In this document: positions 46,405-57,455 of the stretch, in pieces
Layout: each line of letters starts with the position of its first letter
Position numbering within the stretch: the stretch's first letter is position 1
Assembly (NCBI GenBank): GCA_002803225.1
Contig: NXFV01001372.1
Coordinates: 1-64,000 of the forward strand
Length of the DNA: 64,000 nt
Direction: 5' to 3'
Source: Gamarada debralockiae
Lineage: Eukaryota > Ascomycota > Leotiomycetes > Helotiales > Hyphodiscaceae
Translations under genes and position numbers: made by a program
The notes under the pieces: generated by a model
What the model was told of the DNA's origin: nothing
Seen by the model: only the letters and a program-made list of their open reading frames with translations
Database searches by the model: none

Positions 46405-47867
46405 TCAAGCAATCGGCGCCCCAAGGTTCTCCATTTCCTTCACATACCGCTCCCAATTCTGAATCGTCTTCCCATAAAAGTCCACATGAGCGTCCGCCAA
46501 AGCACCAAACTGCGTCTTAAACTCAAGGCGCTTGATCCTCTCAAAGTCTCCAACCTCTCGGACGACCTCCTCATCGAAAGCCTCCGTCGTCTTCTTTGCC
46601 TCCTCAACCTCTCTTGTGAGCTCTTCGATTCTCAACTCAAGTCTTCGAAGTCGTTCCCGCCGAGATTGTTCGTGATCAACACCCCGGACATCTTCGATCT
46701 TGCTTCTAATAAATCCACCAGCGCCCGTAAGACCAGAGGAGCCGTGCGATGAGGCGAGGATATCGCGGTCGGAGGTTGACTTGGTAAGGTACTCGGTGAG
46801 CTGTTCGAAATCGAGCTGCTTCTGCTCGCGGGCTTTGAGGAGATTCTTGACCGCTGTGCTGTAGGCTTGCATATCACGCAGACTTCCGAGATAGTCCTGA
46901 TCGGTATGGTCCTTAAGAGTCTTAACCCCAGCAGACGTATCCTCCACACTTGCTGCAAAAGCGTGCACAGATTGTTCGACGCCAGGCTCGAGAGTGATGA
47001 GCTTCTGGAATTGCTCGGCCAGATCTTTGTAATCGGTTTCGAGGTCTCCTTCTCGTCTAGCTACTCGTGCCACAATCTTTTCCACGTGCCCTAAATCCTC
47101 GTCGAGCTTATCTGACTTCTCCCTCACATCGATGAATCTCTTGTCTGGCTTGTGGACCTTGGTGAACGCATTGATGAATGTATCTGTGAAGTTGTCGAAG
47201 ACGCCTGCTGCGCCTTGCTCAGATGATGTGGAGCCCCGCTGTGGCCGCGATCGCATAATTGCATTCCAGTCGTTGCTCTCAAGGAATAGAATGAGTAGAT
47301 TGCTCCTCCGGAGTACGGGGTGGAGGGATATGCGAGTAAGGAACCGGTGGAGGGAGTTCGCTCGTCGTTGGGTAAAGTCTGTTCCAAATCTATCTCCCCG
47401 GACGTACTCCATCTTGTGCTTGTCTGGCAAAGGAGGGACAGCGCACGCTGGGTATTCTTTGCTCAGTGTCTTGTAAAGAAACACGAAATCCGTGAAGCGT
47501 CGGCGGACAGTGGTAATAGGTTTCGCGAACGATGGGAAGGTTGTCTAACACTGTCAGTATGAGCCTCTCCACAGCTGCATTGGAGACAAACATGTGTAGT
47601 GACCAGATACGAGACGTATGCATCTTTGGTGCCATCGTTCTCTTTCAGGGGCTGAGTGACGGTACACTCCAGCGTCGCACTTCCCACACCCGCCAGATCC
47701 AGATCATCTGCATTTCGACCCGCTTGCATGGATGTGCTGCCGCTTGTCCTGCCGTTTGGATTCACTCCTGCACCACCCTCAGATCCTCCCCGTGGACTGG
47801 CGATTGAAGAGCCATGATCTTGTCCGCCTTGATCCCATGAAAGGTTGGTGAAGTTGCCTTGATCCAT
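46405..47867 (-). CDS. SNX4: sorting nexin-4 / Atg24 (PX-BAR), 471 aa
   Basis: Two exons, 47867-47592 and 47544-46405 (276+1140 nt, phase 0); the donor is GTTTGT. The PX domain covers about residues 70-190: DAYVSYLVTTH joined to TTFPSFAKPITTVRRRFTDF (PI3P-binding RRxF), then ACAVPPLPDKHKMEY and NSLHRFLTRIS. A BAR coiled-coil follows to the end (FINAFTKVHKPDKRFID, then ERLRRLELRIEELTREVEEA, ending QNWERYVKEMENLG). SNX4 with SNX41/ATG20 recycles cargo from endosomes and helps selective autophagy. A Ser/Gly-rich N-terminus precedes PX. Confidence 0.93.
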
Positions 47868-48658
47868 CTCGGCGATCGGTATGCGCGGGGTACGGCGTTT
47901 GGTAGGCGGTTCGTGGAGTGGTGTCAGGTTGGAAGATTGGGGATTTTATGAGTCTGTATGGTTTAAACTGCCATGTTTGATTTAGAGAGTCATTCAATTA
48001 AACAACAGATGCCAGGGTGAACTGAAGCTTCATCAGGTGGCTGCAGCCGCGACGTCAGTGTCTTAGCGCCAACCTTAAACGCAAGGCCGCAAGATTGTAC
48101 CCCTCGAGTTTGAGATAAGAGCAATCCATGGCTATCATCACATCTCTCTGTTTGTAGAGGACAATAATAGGACAAGAGGACAAAGAAAGTATAGAGCTAG
48201 TTTTCTCTGACAGAATTTCAGTAGAATAAATTCACTATTTACATTTCGAATCGTTCAAATGATTTGAACGATTCATAATTCTTAACATTCACTCTCAGAT
48301 CACTCTTTTCCTCAATCATATTTGGATCGTGCAGACAATTTGAATAATTGAAATCTCTTAACCTTCATTCCTTCTTAAATTAGCCATATTTGAATCGCTC
48401 TAATAAAGTGAGGTGTTTGATAACTGGATAAGAGCAATGACTTTCGGCCGAGAGCAATCCATGGCTTTCCTCACATCCACCTCTGTTCAGACGAAAGCGT
48501 TGATAAGTGTCATTACTGAGTTGAATCTTTTACAATGCTGATTCCAAACGATACAGCAGTCTAGTGGGGTTCTCTATTTGTCCCAATCCATCCATGTATC
48601 CACATACAATGCAACCCATGCTATTCAACAAAAGAAACTCCTTGAGAAAACAATCGCA
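47868..48658. other. intergenic with dispersed palindrome
   Basis: Between SNX4 and LETM1. AT-rich. Contains the perfect palindrome at 48248-48274 and degenerate relatives near 48325 and 48395. Confidence 0.6.
48248..48274. repeat. 27-bp palindrome GAATCGTTCAAAT-G-ATTTGAACGATTC
   Basis: Thirteen-base perfect arms with a one-base centre. Related elements: 62970-62996 (one mismatch between arms), 63587-63604 (GAATCGTT-CA-AACGATTC), and half-sites near 62902 and 32921. Confidence 0.8.
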
Positions 48659-50377
48659 CTATGCCTTGATATCAGGCTTCTTTTCAGCCTCCTCCATTTT
48701 CCGGATCTCCTCGGCCTCCTTCTCAGTATCAACAGCTTCGACGACTTGCTCCTTCTCAACACCAGCTGCCTCGGCCTCCATTCGTCGCTCCTCTTTCTCG
48801 TCAATGTCTTCGTCGTCTCGTGGAGTGGCTCTTCCAGACTCCTTGTTTTCTTCGTCTTGCTCGTTTTCTTCTTCAATAAGCTCTTGCTGCTCTTTAAGGA
48901 CTTCGAGACGTTGCTTGTTGGTTGCGGCACCCTCGGCGTTGTGGACCTCGAGTTCGATCTCGTGGAACAACTCTTCGGGAATAGATGACAATACACCGGT
49001 AAGTGCGTCGATCTGGCTGGAGAACTCGGATTCCTTGCCTTGAGCGTACATGAATGCGTTGCTCAGGACCAAGAGAGTTGATGGAACGCCATACTTGAGT
49101 CGGAGATCCAGCCAGGATTGCAAATCCTCTCTTAGTCTAGCTGGAGAGACTCCATGGGATCGTATACCGCGGCTTTGGCAAGCAACCTGGAGTTCTGGAA
49201 CTGACAAGCTGTCGACGCCTTCGAAGCTAATGGCTCGATCGTCCCGCTTAATTTGTCTCATACGGTGACGAATCTGGTATCTAAGCATCATATCCGTACC
49301 GAAGGTGTTGAGATTCATGTATCTGCACATTCCCACAAGTTGAGGTCGTGACAAGTTGTCCAACGTCAAATCATCCTTGAAGATCTTGCAGACCTTGATA
49401 ACGTCCTCCGCTGTGGGAGCCTCTCCAGTTGCTCGGACCTTTCGGAAGAAGTTCGTGAACTCTTCTTTCTGAGCAGTAGCCGCAGTGAGCGGTAACCCAG
49501 TCTCCTTCAACGTGTTGCGAAGGAAATTGCTGACTTCTTTCCTGGTGGCCCTGAGATTGGTTGCCTTGCTATCCTTCGATTTCTGGCCTTCGTATGTGCT
49601 AGGAAGCATGTTTGGGAACAACTTCAGCGCAACGGGAAGTAGCAGCTCAGCGAAAGGCACCAGCACAAACACTGAGAATGGTACCAGTCGTGCAATATCC
49701 TGGACCGTTCTCTGTAATTGCCTGTGCTCTCTTCGGCTGAGTTCGTATCCAGCAGCCATCTTCAGGGCCAATCGTGTACTGATCTTCACTTCCGTTGCCA
49801 GCAACTTCGTACCATCCCAGTAATGTTGCGCCTCTCTCTTGACCTTTTGCATAATCGTCAACTTCTTCTCCTCTTTCTTGCCATTCTTTTCTTCTACAGC
49901 CTTCTTCGTCCCGGCCAACTCTGACAGAGTCAAGGCCTCAGTAGCATCAGTTTTCGATACCCCAGTCGCTTTATCTTTGGGAGTGGCATCAACGCCATAC
50001 TCTTTCGCTTGCTTCTCGGCTTCTTTCGTAGGTGCATTGATCGTCTTGGACTCTTTCAGCGGCTTCTTCGCTTGCTCTGCATTGAATCCTGGTGGCGGAC
50101 CAGCCGGGGGACCTCCGGATGTATGTGTATCAGTTGAGACTCCTCTGCGGGGTATCAGGATGGCCAATGCTGGCATCTGCGAGGGAAGGTTTCGAGCATT
50201 TCGGCGGAGATATGCTGTGTATGCGGACGAGGCACCGAACGAGGATCGAGGTAATGCGCGAGCTGGAGCAACGTTAGATTTGAAGTTCCTAAGAGCACTC
50301 ACAACACGCTTCAACTCACCTCCATTCAAAAAAGAACTCTGCGCAGCATTCCGGACGATTCTTGAAGAGGTGCTCAT
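48659..50377 (-). CDS. MDM38: LETM1/Mdm38-like mitochondrial inner-membrane protein, 572 aa
   Basis: Single exon. ATG 50377 is used because the frame further upstream has no ATG. The N-terminus is basic and Ser/Arg-rich (MSTSSRIVRNAAQSS), a mitochondrial presequence. The LETM1 core is clear: MQKVKREAQHYWDGTKLLATE, ELSRREHRQLQRT, the membrane segment LVPFSVFVLVPFAELLLPVA, then LFPNMLPSTY. The ribosome-binding-like domain follows (LSRPQLVGMCRYM, MLRYQIRHRMRQIKRDD, GVSPARLREDLQSWLDL). The C-terminal 90 residues are a Glu-rich coiled coil. Mdm38/LETM1 supports K+/H+ exchange and insertion of mitochondrially encoded proteins. Confidence 0.95.
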   Translation of the reverse strand: MSTSSRIVRNAAQSSFLNGGELKRVVSALRNFKSNVAPARALPRSSFGASSAYTAYLRRNARNLPSQMPALAILIPRRGVSTDTHTSGGPPAGPPPGFNAEQAKKPLKESKTINAPTKEAEKQAKEYGVDATPKDKATGVSKTDATEALTLSELAGTKKAVEEKNGKKEEKKLTIMQKVKREAQHYWDGTKLLATEVKISTRLALKMAAGYELSRREHRQLQRTVQDIARLVPFSVFVLVPFAELLLPVALKLFPNMLPSTYEGQKSKDSKATNLRATRKEVSNFLRNTLKETGLPLTAATAQKEEFTNFFRKVRATGEAPTAEDVIKVCKIFKDDLTLDNLSRPQLVGMCRYMNLNTFGTDMMLRYQIRHRMRQIKRDDRAISFEGVDSLSVPELQVACQSRGIRSHGVSPARLREDLQSWLDLRLKYGVPSTLLVLSNAFMYAQGKESEFSSQIDALTGVLSSIPEELFHEIELEVHNAEGAATNKQRLEVLKEQQELIEEENEQDEENKESGRATPRDDEDIDEKEERRMEAEAAGVEKEQVVEAVDTEKEAEEIRKMEEAEKKPDIKA

Positions 50378-51166
50378 GTTTCGAAGGCGAATGCTTGTCA
50401 CGGACAAGGGATACCTGGCGGATTTAGGGTCGCAACGAGAATCGTGGAGGGATTTGGTTCTTTCGATCGTAGGTCAATGATCAGGTAAATAACATATTTT
50501 TGATGAAATTTGAAGGAGCACTGCTGACAGAGCCAAAACAGACCTTAAGAACATGTGTTGAAGAACCTAATCGATTCCCTTGCCGAGCACGTGATCTTAA
50601 GTCCTTTTTTCTAGAAAGCCATTCTCGAGCTCGCAAAATGCCTTATTTCGGACATTAAATTTGCTATTTCTAGGACTTTTATATCTTCATGATTACCAAG
50701 CTGTCATTGTCAATACATAAACGCCATTTCCCCGTAATAGGAAATATTTTGGCCAGGAACAAAGGACTCGTGGATCATCTCAACCAAAACGTTTTACGGC
50801 CGCTAAATACTAGGCCCGAGCGCAAGCTCTGGCATAGGACACCTCAACAACGGACCACGGGGGGATGGATATCTTGGATTGTTCTCCCCGCATCACCAAG
50901 CATCAGACTACTTTATCTCACACCACATTCGTTGCACAACACCTCGGCCCTCGATTTTCCCTACAACTTCCGCAATTTCATTCATCATGGATATATCTTA
51001 AGCTTCGTGCATTGTTCCTACTTTTCTCAACCTGTACTCGTATCGCGGCCAGGAGCAGGCGCAATCGGAATCCGATTCACTCGGACTTAAGGATAGATAA
51101 ATAGATTCTCAACGAAACTCGCACGACTTCTATTCTACATCTTAGACTTTCAATAGAGAAGGAAAG
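50378..51166. other. divergent intergenic region LETM1 / ADK2
   Basis: Shared upstream region of two mitochondrial genes. No ORF is credible. Confidence 0.55.
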
Positions 51167-52027
51167 ATGAGACTTCGGAAGGCAGCAAGAATTATTCTGG
51201 TCGGCGCACCCGGTGTTGGAAAGGGTACACAGGCGGAGCGTTTACTGCAGCGATTTCCCCAATTGTCCGCAATCAGTTCAGGGGATTTGCTGCGCGACAA
51301 TGTCAAGAATCAGACACCTTTGGGTAAGCCTCTCCCTCCCATCAATCCCCTTCCATATTAACTGTTCTTTGAAGGCATCAAAGCAGAAAGCACAATGAAA
51401 TCGGGTGCTCTGGTCCCAGACGCGATGATCCTGCGACTGATTCTCCACGAACTCAAGACGCGCGGCTGGCTCTTCCCACCCGGAGGCACACAGCCCATGA
51501 CTCTATCCTCCACTGCTGCATCCGCTGCCCAGCAATATTTCGATACCGATCTCTACGTCGAGCAACCTTCCCTCGCACAATCGTCCCCGCAAACTTCCGA
51601 TGACCCGTCTGCTTCCTTCATACTCGACGGCTTCCCGCGCACTGCATCACAAGCGTCCCAACTCGACGCCCTCATCCCCATAAACCTCGTTGTCTCCCTC
51701 AGGACACCTTTCTCGATAATATTAGAAAGGATAGCGGGACGTTGGGTCCATGCCCCAAGCGGCAGAGTGTACAACACAACATTCAACGCCCCCAGAGTTC
51801 CAGGAAAGGATGACGTAACAGGCGAGCCATTGACGAAGAGAGCAGATGATGATGAAGAGACGTGGCAGAATAGGCTGAAGAAGTTCGAGGAGACGAGCGA
51901 GCCACTGCTGGAGCATTATGCAAAGAAAGGCGTGTTATGGGAGGTCCAGGGGAATAGCAGTGATGAGATTAGTCCCGTGCTCTTTGGGGAGTTTGAGAGG
52001 CGGTTTGGTGGAGGTGAACTTTCTTGA
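51167..52027 (+). CDS. ADK2: mitochondrial GTP:AMP phosphotransferase (adenylate kinase 3-like), 269 aa
   Basis: Two exons, 51167-51323 and 51375-52027 (phase 1). The N-terminus [20 protein letters not shown] has the P-loop GAPGVGKGT, then [10 protein letters not shown] (NMP-binding), [33 protein letters not shown] (LID start), [19 protein letters not shown] and [17 protein letters not shown]. It is of the long-LID, zinc-free type. The basic start suits import into the matrix, where Adk2/AK3 regenerates GDP and ADP from GTP plus AMP. Normal length. Confidence 0.93.
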
Positions 52028-52502
52028 TAATTCTTTTTGGGTTTCTGGTCTATGGAATTGATGGGTGGGCCTGGCGTTCTTATTCCACGAGGAATCTTGG
52101 GACTTTGGGGAGGTGGATGGAAAAGACTACACATATGTATGAGTATACCTTTGTAATCGGTGGTTCCGTGGCGAGGAGTTTGGGATTTGAGAATGAGAAC
52201 TTACTCTTCTCAGCAATTTGATTTTGTCTAGTTTCGCTAGACGTATTGTCTCCATACTTCCCTCCTACTATCACTAACCCTCCTGACAGTCGCTCAAAGC
52301 AAAATGAGTGATTAATATTCCCTAGTCTCTTCCCTTCCCCCACTCTCGTCCCACTATCGCCTTTTGCAAACGGAGAGACGTGATAATAGCTGTAATTACT
52401 TCCGTATCAGACTTATTCCTGTTCTCCCAAAACCCATTACTTTTATCTTAAAAACGAATATACATCCCTCTCTCACTCCCTTCCTCGCTCGTCACTGCCC
52501 GC
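52028..52502. other. intergenic, convergent 3' flanks
   Basis: Between ADK2 and the PI-PLC-X gene. Nothing else seen. Confidence 0.6.
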
Positions 52503-53806
52503 TCAAGACATGAGCGATAAGAAAGTCTCAACAAGATTCCCCGGAGTATCAAAGAAATCAAACATAACAATCCCCAACCTCTTTCCTTTCATTGTCTCAA
52601 AGAAAGGAACGAGTTGCTGATTGACCCCTCCCAATGGCGTATACGCCGTCCCATTACCCAGAGCCATGATTCTGGGCGTATCCACAGGAACATTGGTGTC
52701 GTACTCGCTGCTTGCGAATGACCAAAACAAACTGTCCGGGTACATAGTCGCGGCTTTAATCAGGTGCGCAGTCGTAGCGTTGTATTTTAGGCCAATGTTA
52801 TACGCCGCCGAAGTGCCAATCGCAGAATCCGTCTCATAGAAGTCTTCGATGTACGCTGTGGCGTTTGTTGCAGTGTTATAAACAAGCGTAATATCAGGGT
52901 CATCATCCGTCCACAAACTCGGCGAAAAGTGAACCCCGGGCAACGCGTCGCCATAACTCGCAGGCAACTGATCCATATCGAATCTCTTCAGCAACGTGAT
53001 TTTTCCACGTGCTTCGCCGAGGGTTCCGAATGCGTCTTTGGTTTGCAGGAAATACTTTTTCGCGGCGGGTGAAGTGAGGATGTTGAAGAGATTTAGTTGC
53101 ACGGCTGCGTCGTTTGTGCCGTGCAATGTAGTAGAGCCTTCGTATTGGAAGGAGAGCATGAGCGTTTCGGTGGGGTGGGCGTCGAGCCAGGCGTAGAAGC
53201 CGAAGAGTGTGTCTTCTACTGTTGCGGTTTCTGAGAGGAGAGCCTGGGAATGCCAGTACACCAAAGTGGAGTTGGTGACATCAAACGCATAGCGGATGTC
53301 GAAGACTCGGATTCCGGCGCTCAGCATGTCCATGAATGATTTCTCTTGGCAGCGATAAATCTCTGGTGGGAAAGGGGGGTTGTCGTCGAGATCTGTCACG
53401 TGCCTGAGCGCGTCTTGGGTTGCTTGGGAGTAATTCCACGTCTGGGGATCGTGGGCACCGGGGATGTTCACTGTTTGGAGTCAGCATCTTCAAAATTTAA
53501 TGGTGCGGAATTCGATTCAGGGACTGCCAGGTTCCTTGGGAGACGATGTCTCGCGGTTCCCCAGATACTAGAAGAAGAAGAATACGAACTGTGAACTAGC
53601 TGAGTGCTGTCGGGATATTTGGACATCCAGGTTGAGTACTTGGTAGAATTTTTGGTGTAGTATCCGAAGATTGGAGAGGCATCGCTAAGGACCTTTTGGA
53701 GCGCGAGGTCTGCCAGGGAAGGGGAGGAGGTATGGCGGGGTTGAACGGTGGGCGAGGCGAGAGAGCTAATGCTCCAGGAGAGGATTGTGAAGGCCTGAAA
53801 CAACAT
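52503..53806 (-). CDS. secreted PI-PLC X-domain protein, 394 aa
   Basis: Two exons, 53806-53590 and 53470-52503 (phase 1, donor GTTCGT). Signal peptide MLFQAFTILSWSISSLAS. The X-domain starts MNIPGAHDPQTWNY (first catalytic His), then GIRVFDIRYAF, LVYWHSQALLSETATV (second His region), HPTETLMLSFQYEG and KRLGIVMFDFFDTPGNLV at the end. It resembles bacterial-type phosphatidylinositol-specific phospholipase C proteins found widely in fungi. Several N-x-S/T sites fit secretion. Its lipid substrate is not proven. Confidence 0.88.
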
Positions 53807-54562
53807 CTTGGCAATTGATGACTCCTCAGAACTATTGATGAAGTAGAAGACACAATAAGTTGACTTGGGCAAGACTGCTAGGAACAGAAATCCAGCCGTC
53901 TGGTTTTATATGACGTTCCCCAAAGCTCTGTGCAACTCTGCAGAACCCTCCGTCGCTTCCTTGCATATGCAGGTCGAAAGCCAGCAATCAAAGAGTCGGA
54001 ACGAAAGGCATCGCGGGTGGATCTAATACTCTATATCCCTTCTCGAGCAATCAAATGTTCTAGCCCACGTGCACGAAAACTGCTCAACCCACGGGCCAAG
54101 AGCAGCCATATGATCGGATACTTCAGCCCAAGATGGATCGAACGACGAGGTTGCAGGAAATTTAGCAAACTTACCGTACCCGCTAAAAGCACTATATTCG
54201 CTGACCTCGGCCTGCCTCCGAGCATCTTACAGCCGATCCCCGCCTGAACATGTGCGCTTCCAAACAATGTCTATTGGAACGTCCACTCTTGGTACCTGAG
54301 TTCCTGAGCAGGGATAGCACTAAGCTTCTGATCTCGAATCAAGCTTTCGCCTCGTGCGCCTACAATTGCGGGGCTGATAGCATCTGCACCAATATGGCGT
54401 AGAATAAATGATTTTCATTCCATGAAGGCCGCGTTCTGTCATTTCTCTGCTGCATGTCGCGACGAGCTGCCCTGGAGAAGATATTTCTCCGAGCTGGAAG
54501 TATAAAGTTTCCTGTTCGCCAAGGAGGTTGATTGAGCGGTGAACTCTTCATTCCTGAGCAAA
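53807..54562. other. divergent intergenic region of two secreted-enzyme genes
   Basis: Upstream of both the PI-PLC-X gene (-) and the histidine acid phosphatase gene (+). No gene. Shared regulation is possible but not shown. Confidence 0.5.
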
Positions 54563-56021
54563 ATGGTTTCTCTAATCTTTGGCATCGTGGGTTTCGCCGC
54601 GCCAGTGGTCTACGGCTTGACTCCTCTCCAGACCTTCTACCCTCCTAACCTCAATGATACTTCGTATATTACGAATTCGAGTTTGGGGACTTATGGCGGC
54701 GTCTATCAATCCCCTACGAGAGACGCAAATACCAGTGCTCCGTATGGATCATATGATTACTGCCAGATGCCTCATCCGCGTGTTCAGGAATATCAGCTTC
54801 CAGAACCCGTCAAGAATGGTTCGGTGAAAGCCAATCTCGTGTATTTGGAATATCTTCAAAGGCATCAAAGACGTACACCATACAACATCCTGCCTGGTGG
54901 AGAAGTAAGTGCTCCGTTCTTCAAGCTTAAGCCACATGACACATGCCGACACTCTTCAGAACCAACCTTACAACTGCGATGATATTCTCCCCTACCTCTA
55001 CGCCGGCCCAGCTTTCGGTGAAGCACCTCTCCCAGTGTACGCTCAAACCTACACCGATCTCACCAACCCTTTTGTTCTCGGGTACGTGAACGGCACATGT
55101 CAATTCCCTCAATTGACCATTGGTGGCCTGCTTGACGGGTATCAGCACGGCCGCGATATCTGGGCCGTCTACGGTGCCAAACTCGGCCTCATCCCAATCA
55201 TTCCCGAAAGTAGCAAAGTTTGGTTCCGATCTACTGAATCACCTCTCACCCAGCAATCCGCCGGTGGAGTCTTGCGAGGAATCTGGCCTGCTTGGCCCGG
55301 CCCATTACCGCTTCACCAGCAGACTTCCGCAGTCGATACCGTGAATGAGGGTTTCTCGTGCTCGGCTCAGGGCAGTGTGCTCTCAGCCATCAAATCCACT
55401 GCCGAATGGAACGAGCATCTTACCGTCACAGCTGATCTACGAAGTGAGCTAGGAAGCATGCTCGGAGCGACGAGTTCTTCATGGCAAGACACATTCGACC
55501 ACTTCTCCGACAATTTTCAAGCACGACTTTGCAATGGCTACAACCTCCCCTGTGACTTCACCGATACTTCAAACTGCGTTTCAATGGCACAAGCAGATGA
55601 AGTTTTCCGCGCAGGAGACTGGGAGTGGAATTACTACTGGCGCACGAACCCCAACGTACAGGAGTACATCCAACTAGTTGAAGGTCTCTTCATTGGGGAA
55701 ATCCTATCTCATTTCCAAGCCATAATCGACGGCAAGAGCACGATCGTGTACTCGCATGTGTTCATCCACGACGGCGATATTGGGCCAGTTTTGGGTGCGC
55801 TGGGAATCAACCAGTTGAGATGGCCGGCCATGGGCTCCAATATCGCCTTCGAGATTTGGAGGACTGAGGGGAGGAACAGTGGATTGTTTGCGAGAGTGCT
55901 GTATTGTGGACAGCCGATTGAGACGATCCATGGGACTTTGGATTGGTTGCCACTTGAGAGTTTGATCGCAATTTTGCAGCCTTATGTTCCAGCGGATATT
56001 GTTTCGATGTGTAATGCTTAA
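54563..56021 (+). CDS. secreted histidine acid phosphatase (phytase-like), 467 aa
   Basis: Two exons, 54563-54904 and 54960-56021 (phase 0). Signal peptide MVSLIFGIVGFAAPVVYG. The catalytic motif is LQRHQRRTPYN, a variant of RHGxRxP in which the Gly after the nucleophile His is Gln, as in a subgroup of fungal family members. The C-terminal HD motif is VFIHDGDIGPVLGALG. KVWFRSTESPLTQQSAGG gives the usual third Arg. Many Asn glycosylation sites (NDTS, NSS, NGT). Expected to release phosphate outside the cell; phytate use is not certain. Confidence 0.9.
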
Positions 56022-56518
56022 AGGCTTCTGGGTGGATTGAGGAGAATTGCTATCCAGTGAAGTTGCCTCAAGCAAGACACAGTTAGTGAAAAGCGAACGG
56101 CGTCGAGCGACAAGCTTCTATTTATGAAAGCTTAATGATATAATCATAAAACAATTGTACTTTCAAGCTATCGAATCTGGGATACATTGCCGTGAAGGTC
56201 TCCGCGGCCGGCTCTCAAGCGAATGGCCACCAGCACGACGACACGAACCTGGTTCTTGGGAGCACCACACGACCTCTGAATTCTGCAGCAGCTTTCAAAA
56301 TGGCCCGCGTATGCACGCAGATCAAGATGAGAATTAAAGGTAGGTTTTCTCATACCTAAATGAATGAAGCCTTTCCTGCGCAATTGTGTAGCCTTATCTA
56401 TAGGCTATATTAGGTCTTGCTATGCACAAAGGGTATTGCCAACGACAGCACTCATTCATATGTTTTATATAATTACTAGACAAGAATATCCTTCAACTCC
56501 CTCAAAAAGCGGCTCGGA
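56022..56518. other. intergenic
   Basis: AT-rich flank between the phosphatase and the GST remnant. No gene. Confidence 0.55.
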
Positions 56519-57351
56519 ATGTTAACACTCATAAGCGCAACGCTGTCCCCTTACGCACGCAAAAACCGCATCACTCTCCTGAAGGCATCGCCTTCGAACT
56601 TGAGTCAGATCTCTTTGGCACAGCGACACCAAACTCCAAAGTACAATCCGTTAGAGAACCTGCCGATTTTGATCTTCGATGATGGAAAGCCCGCCGATTT
56701 ATGAGAGCTGGTATATCCAGGAGTACATTGCGTGTAAATATAAGGGACTGGGCGGGATCTAAGTAAGCCCAACGTGGCTCGACGACAAATAAGACCTCTG
56801 TTTTGTTTGTGGGATAAGCTGACTGCGGAATCCTAACAGTGCCATGCTAGCGGGAGAAGACGACCAGTTAAAAGTGCTTGAAAGTGCGACAGATCTAAGT
56901 CCTAGCTGATGGGGCATGCGATGCGATGGGATTGGTGGTTTTTGAAACGAGTAGAGGCGAGTTGAAGAGTCCGGAGTGGGACGCGAGACAGTTGAGGAAA
57001 GTTAATGGAGTGTTGAAGGCGTGTGATGAGTTTGTGAAAGAGAGTAAAGGAGGTTTTCTTGTGAAGGATGAGTGCTCTATTGCGGATGTAAGCGTTCTTT
57101 CCCAATTTTTCTGAGGGCTTGAAATTCAATCTGAGCTTGGATACTGACAATGGGCTTTCGGATTGCAGTCGGTGCGATGCTGGACATGATGAACATGGTT
57201 GAGACAAAATTCGGCTTGATTCGGTGGACTGAGCAGTACCATGAATTGAAGAAAATACTGGGAGATGTTGGAGGAGAGGGAGAGTTTCAAGGAGACTCAA
57301 CCGTACATGTTCGAACTCACTGAGAAGTTGCGTGAGAGGAAGGCGATGTTT
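56519..57351 (+). pseudogene. glutathione S-transferase pseudogene
   Basis: The N-terminal domain starts MLTLISATLSPYARKNRI (Ser/Tyr region) and continues QTPKYNPLENLPILIFDDG, then stops (TGA, 56702-56704) where GSTs read 'YESSVIL.YL'. The C-terminal helical domain reappears at about 56935: WDARQLRKVNGVLKACDEF, GGFLVKDECSIADV. A further frame gives MLEERESFKETQPYMFELTE to about 57345. The middle of the fold is damaged and at least two frame changes occur. It lies about 100 bp from the convergent caspase-like gene 2. Confidence 0.72.
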
Positions 57352-57455
57352 GTCGAAAGCCCGGAGTGGATTATAGCATATCTAAGTTTGTGCATCCCTT
57401 CTCGGTTTCAGGTCTTGCTGACTGCACTCCCCAGTCTGGTGTATATGCTTCTGTA

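Noticed and set aside
50689..51104. Plus-strand ORFs of 79-133 codons upstream of ADK2
   Set aside because: No domain or splice logic; they fall in the divergent promoter and leader of ADK2.
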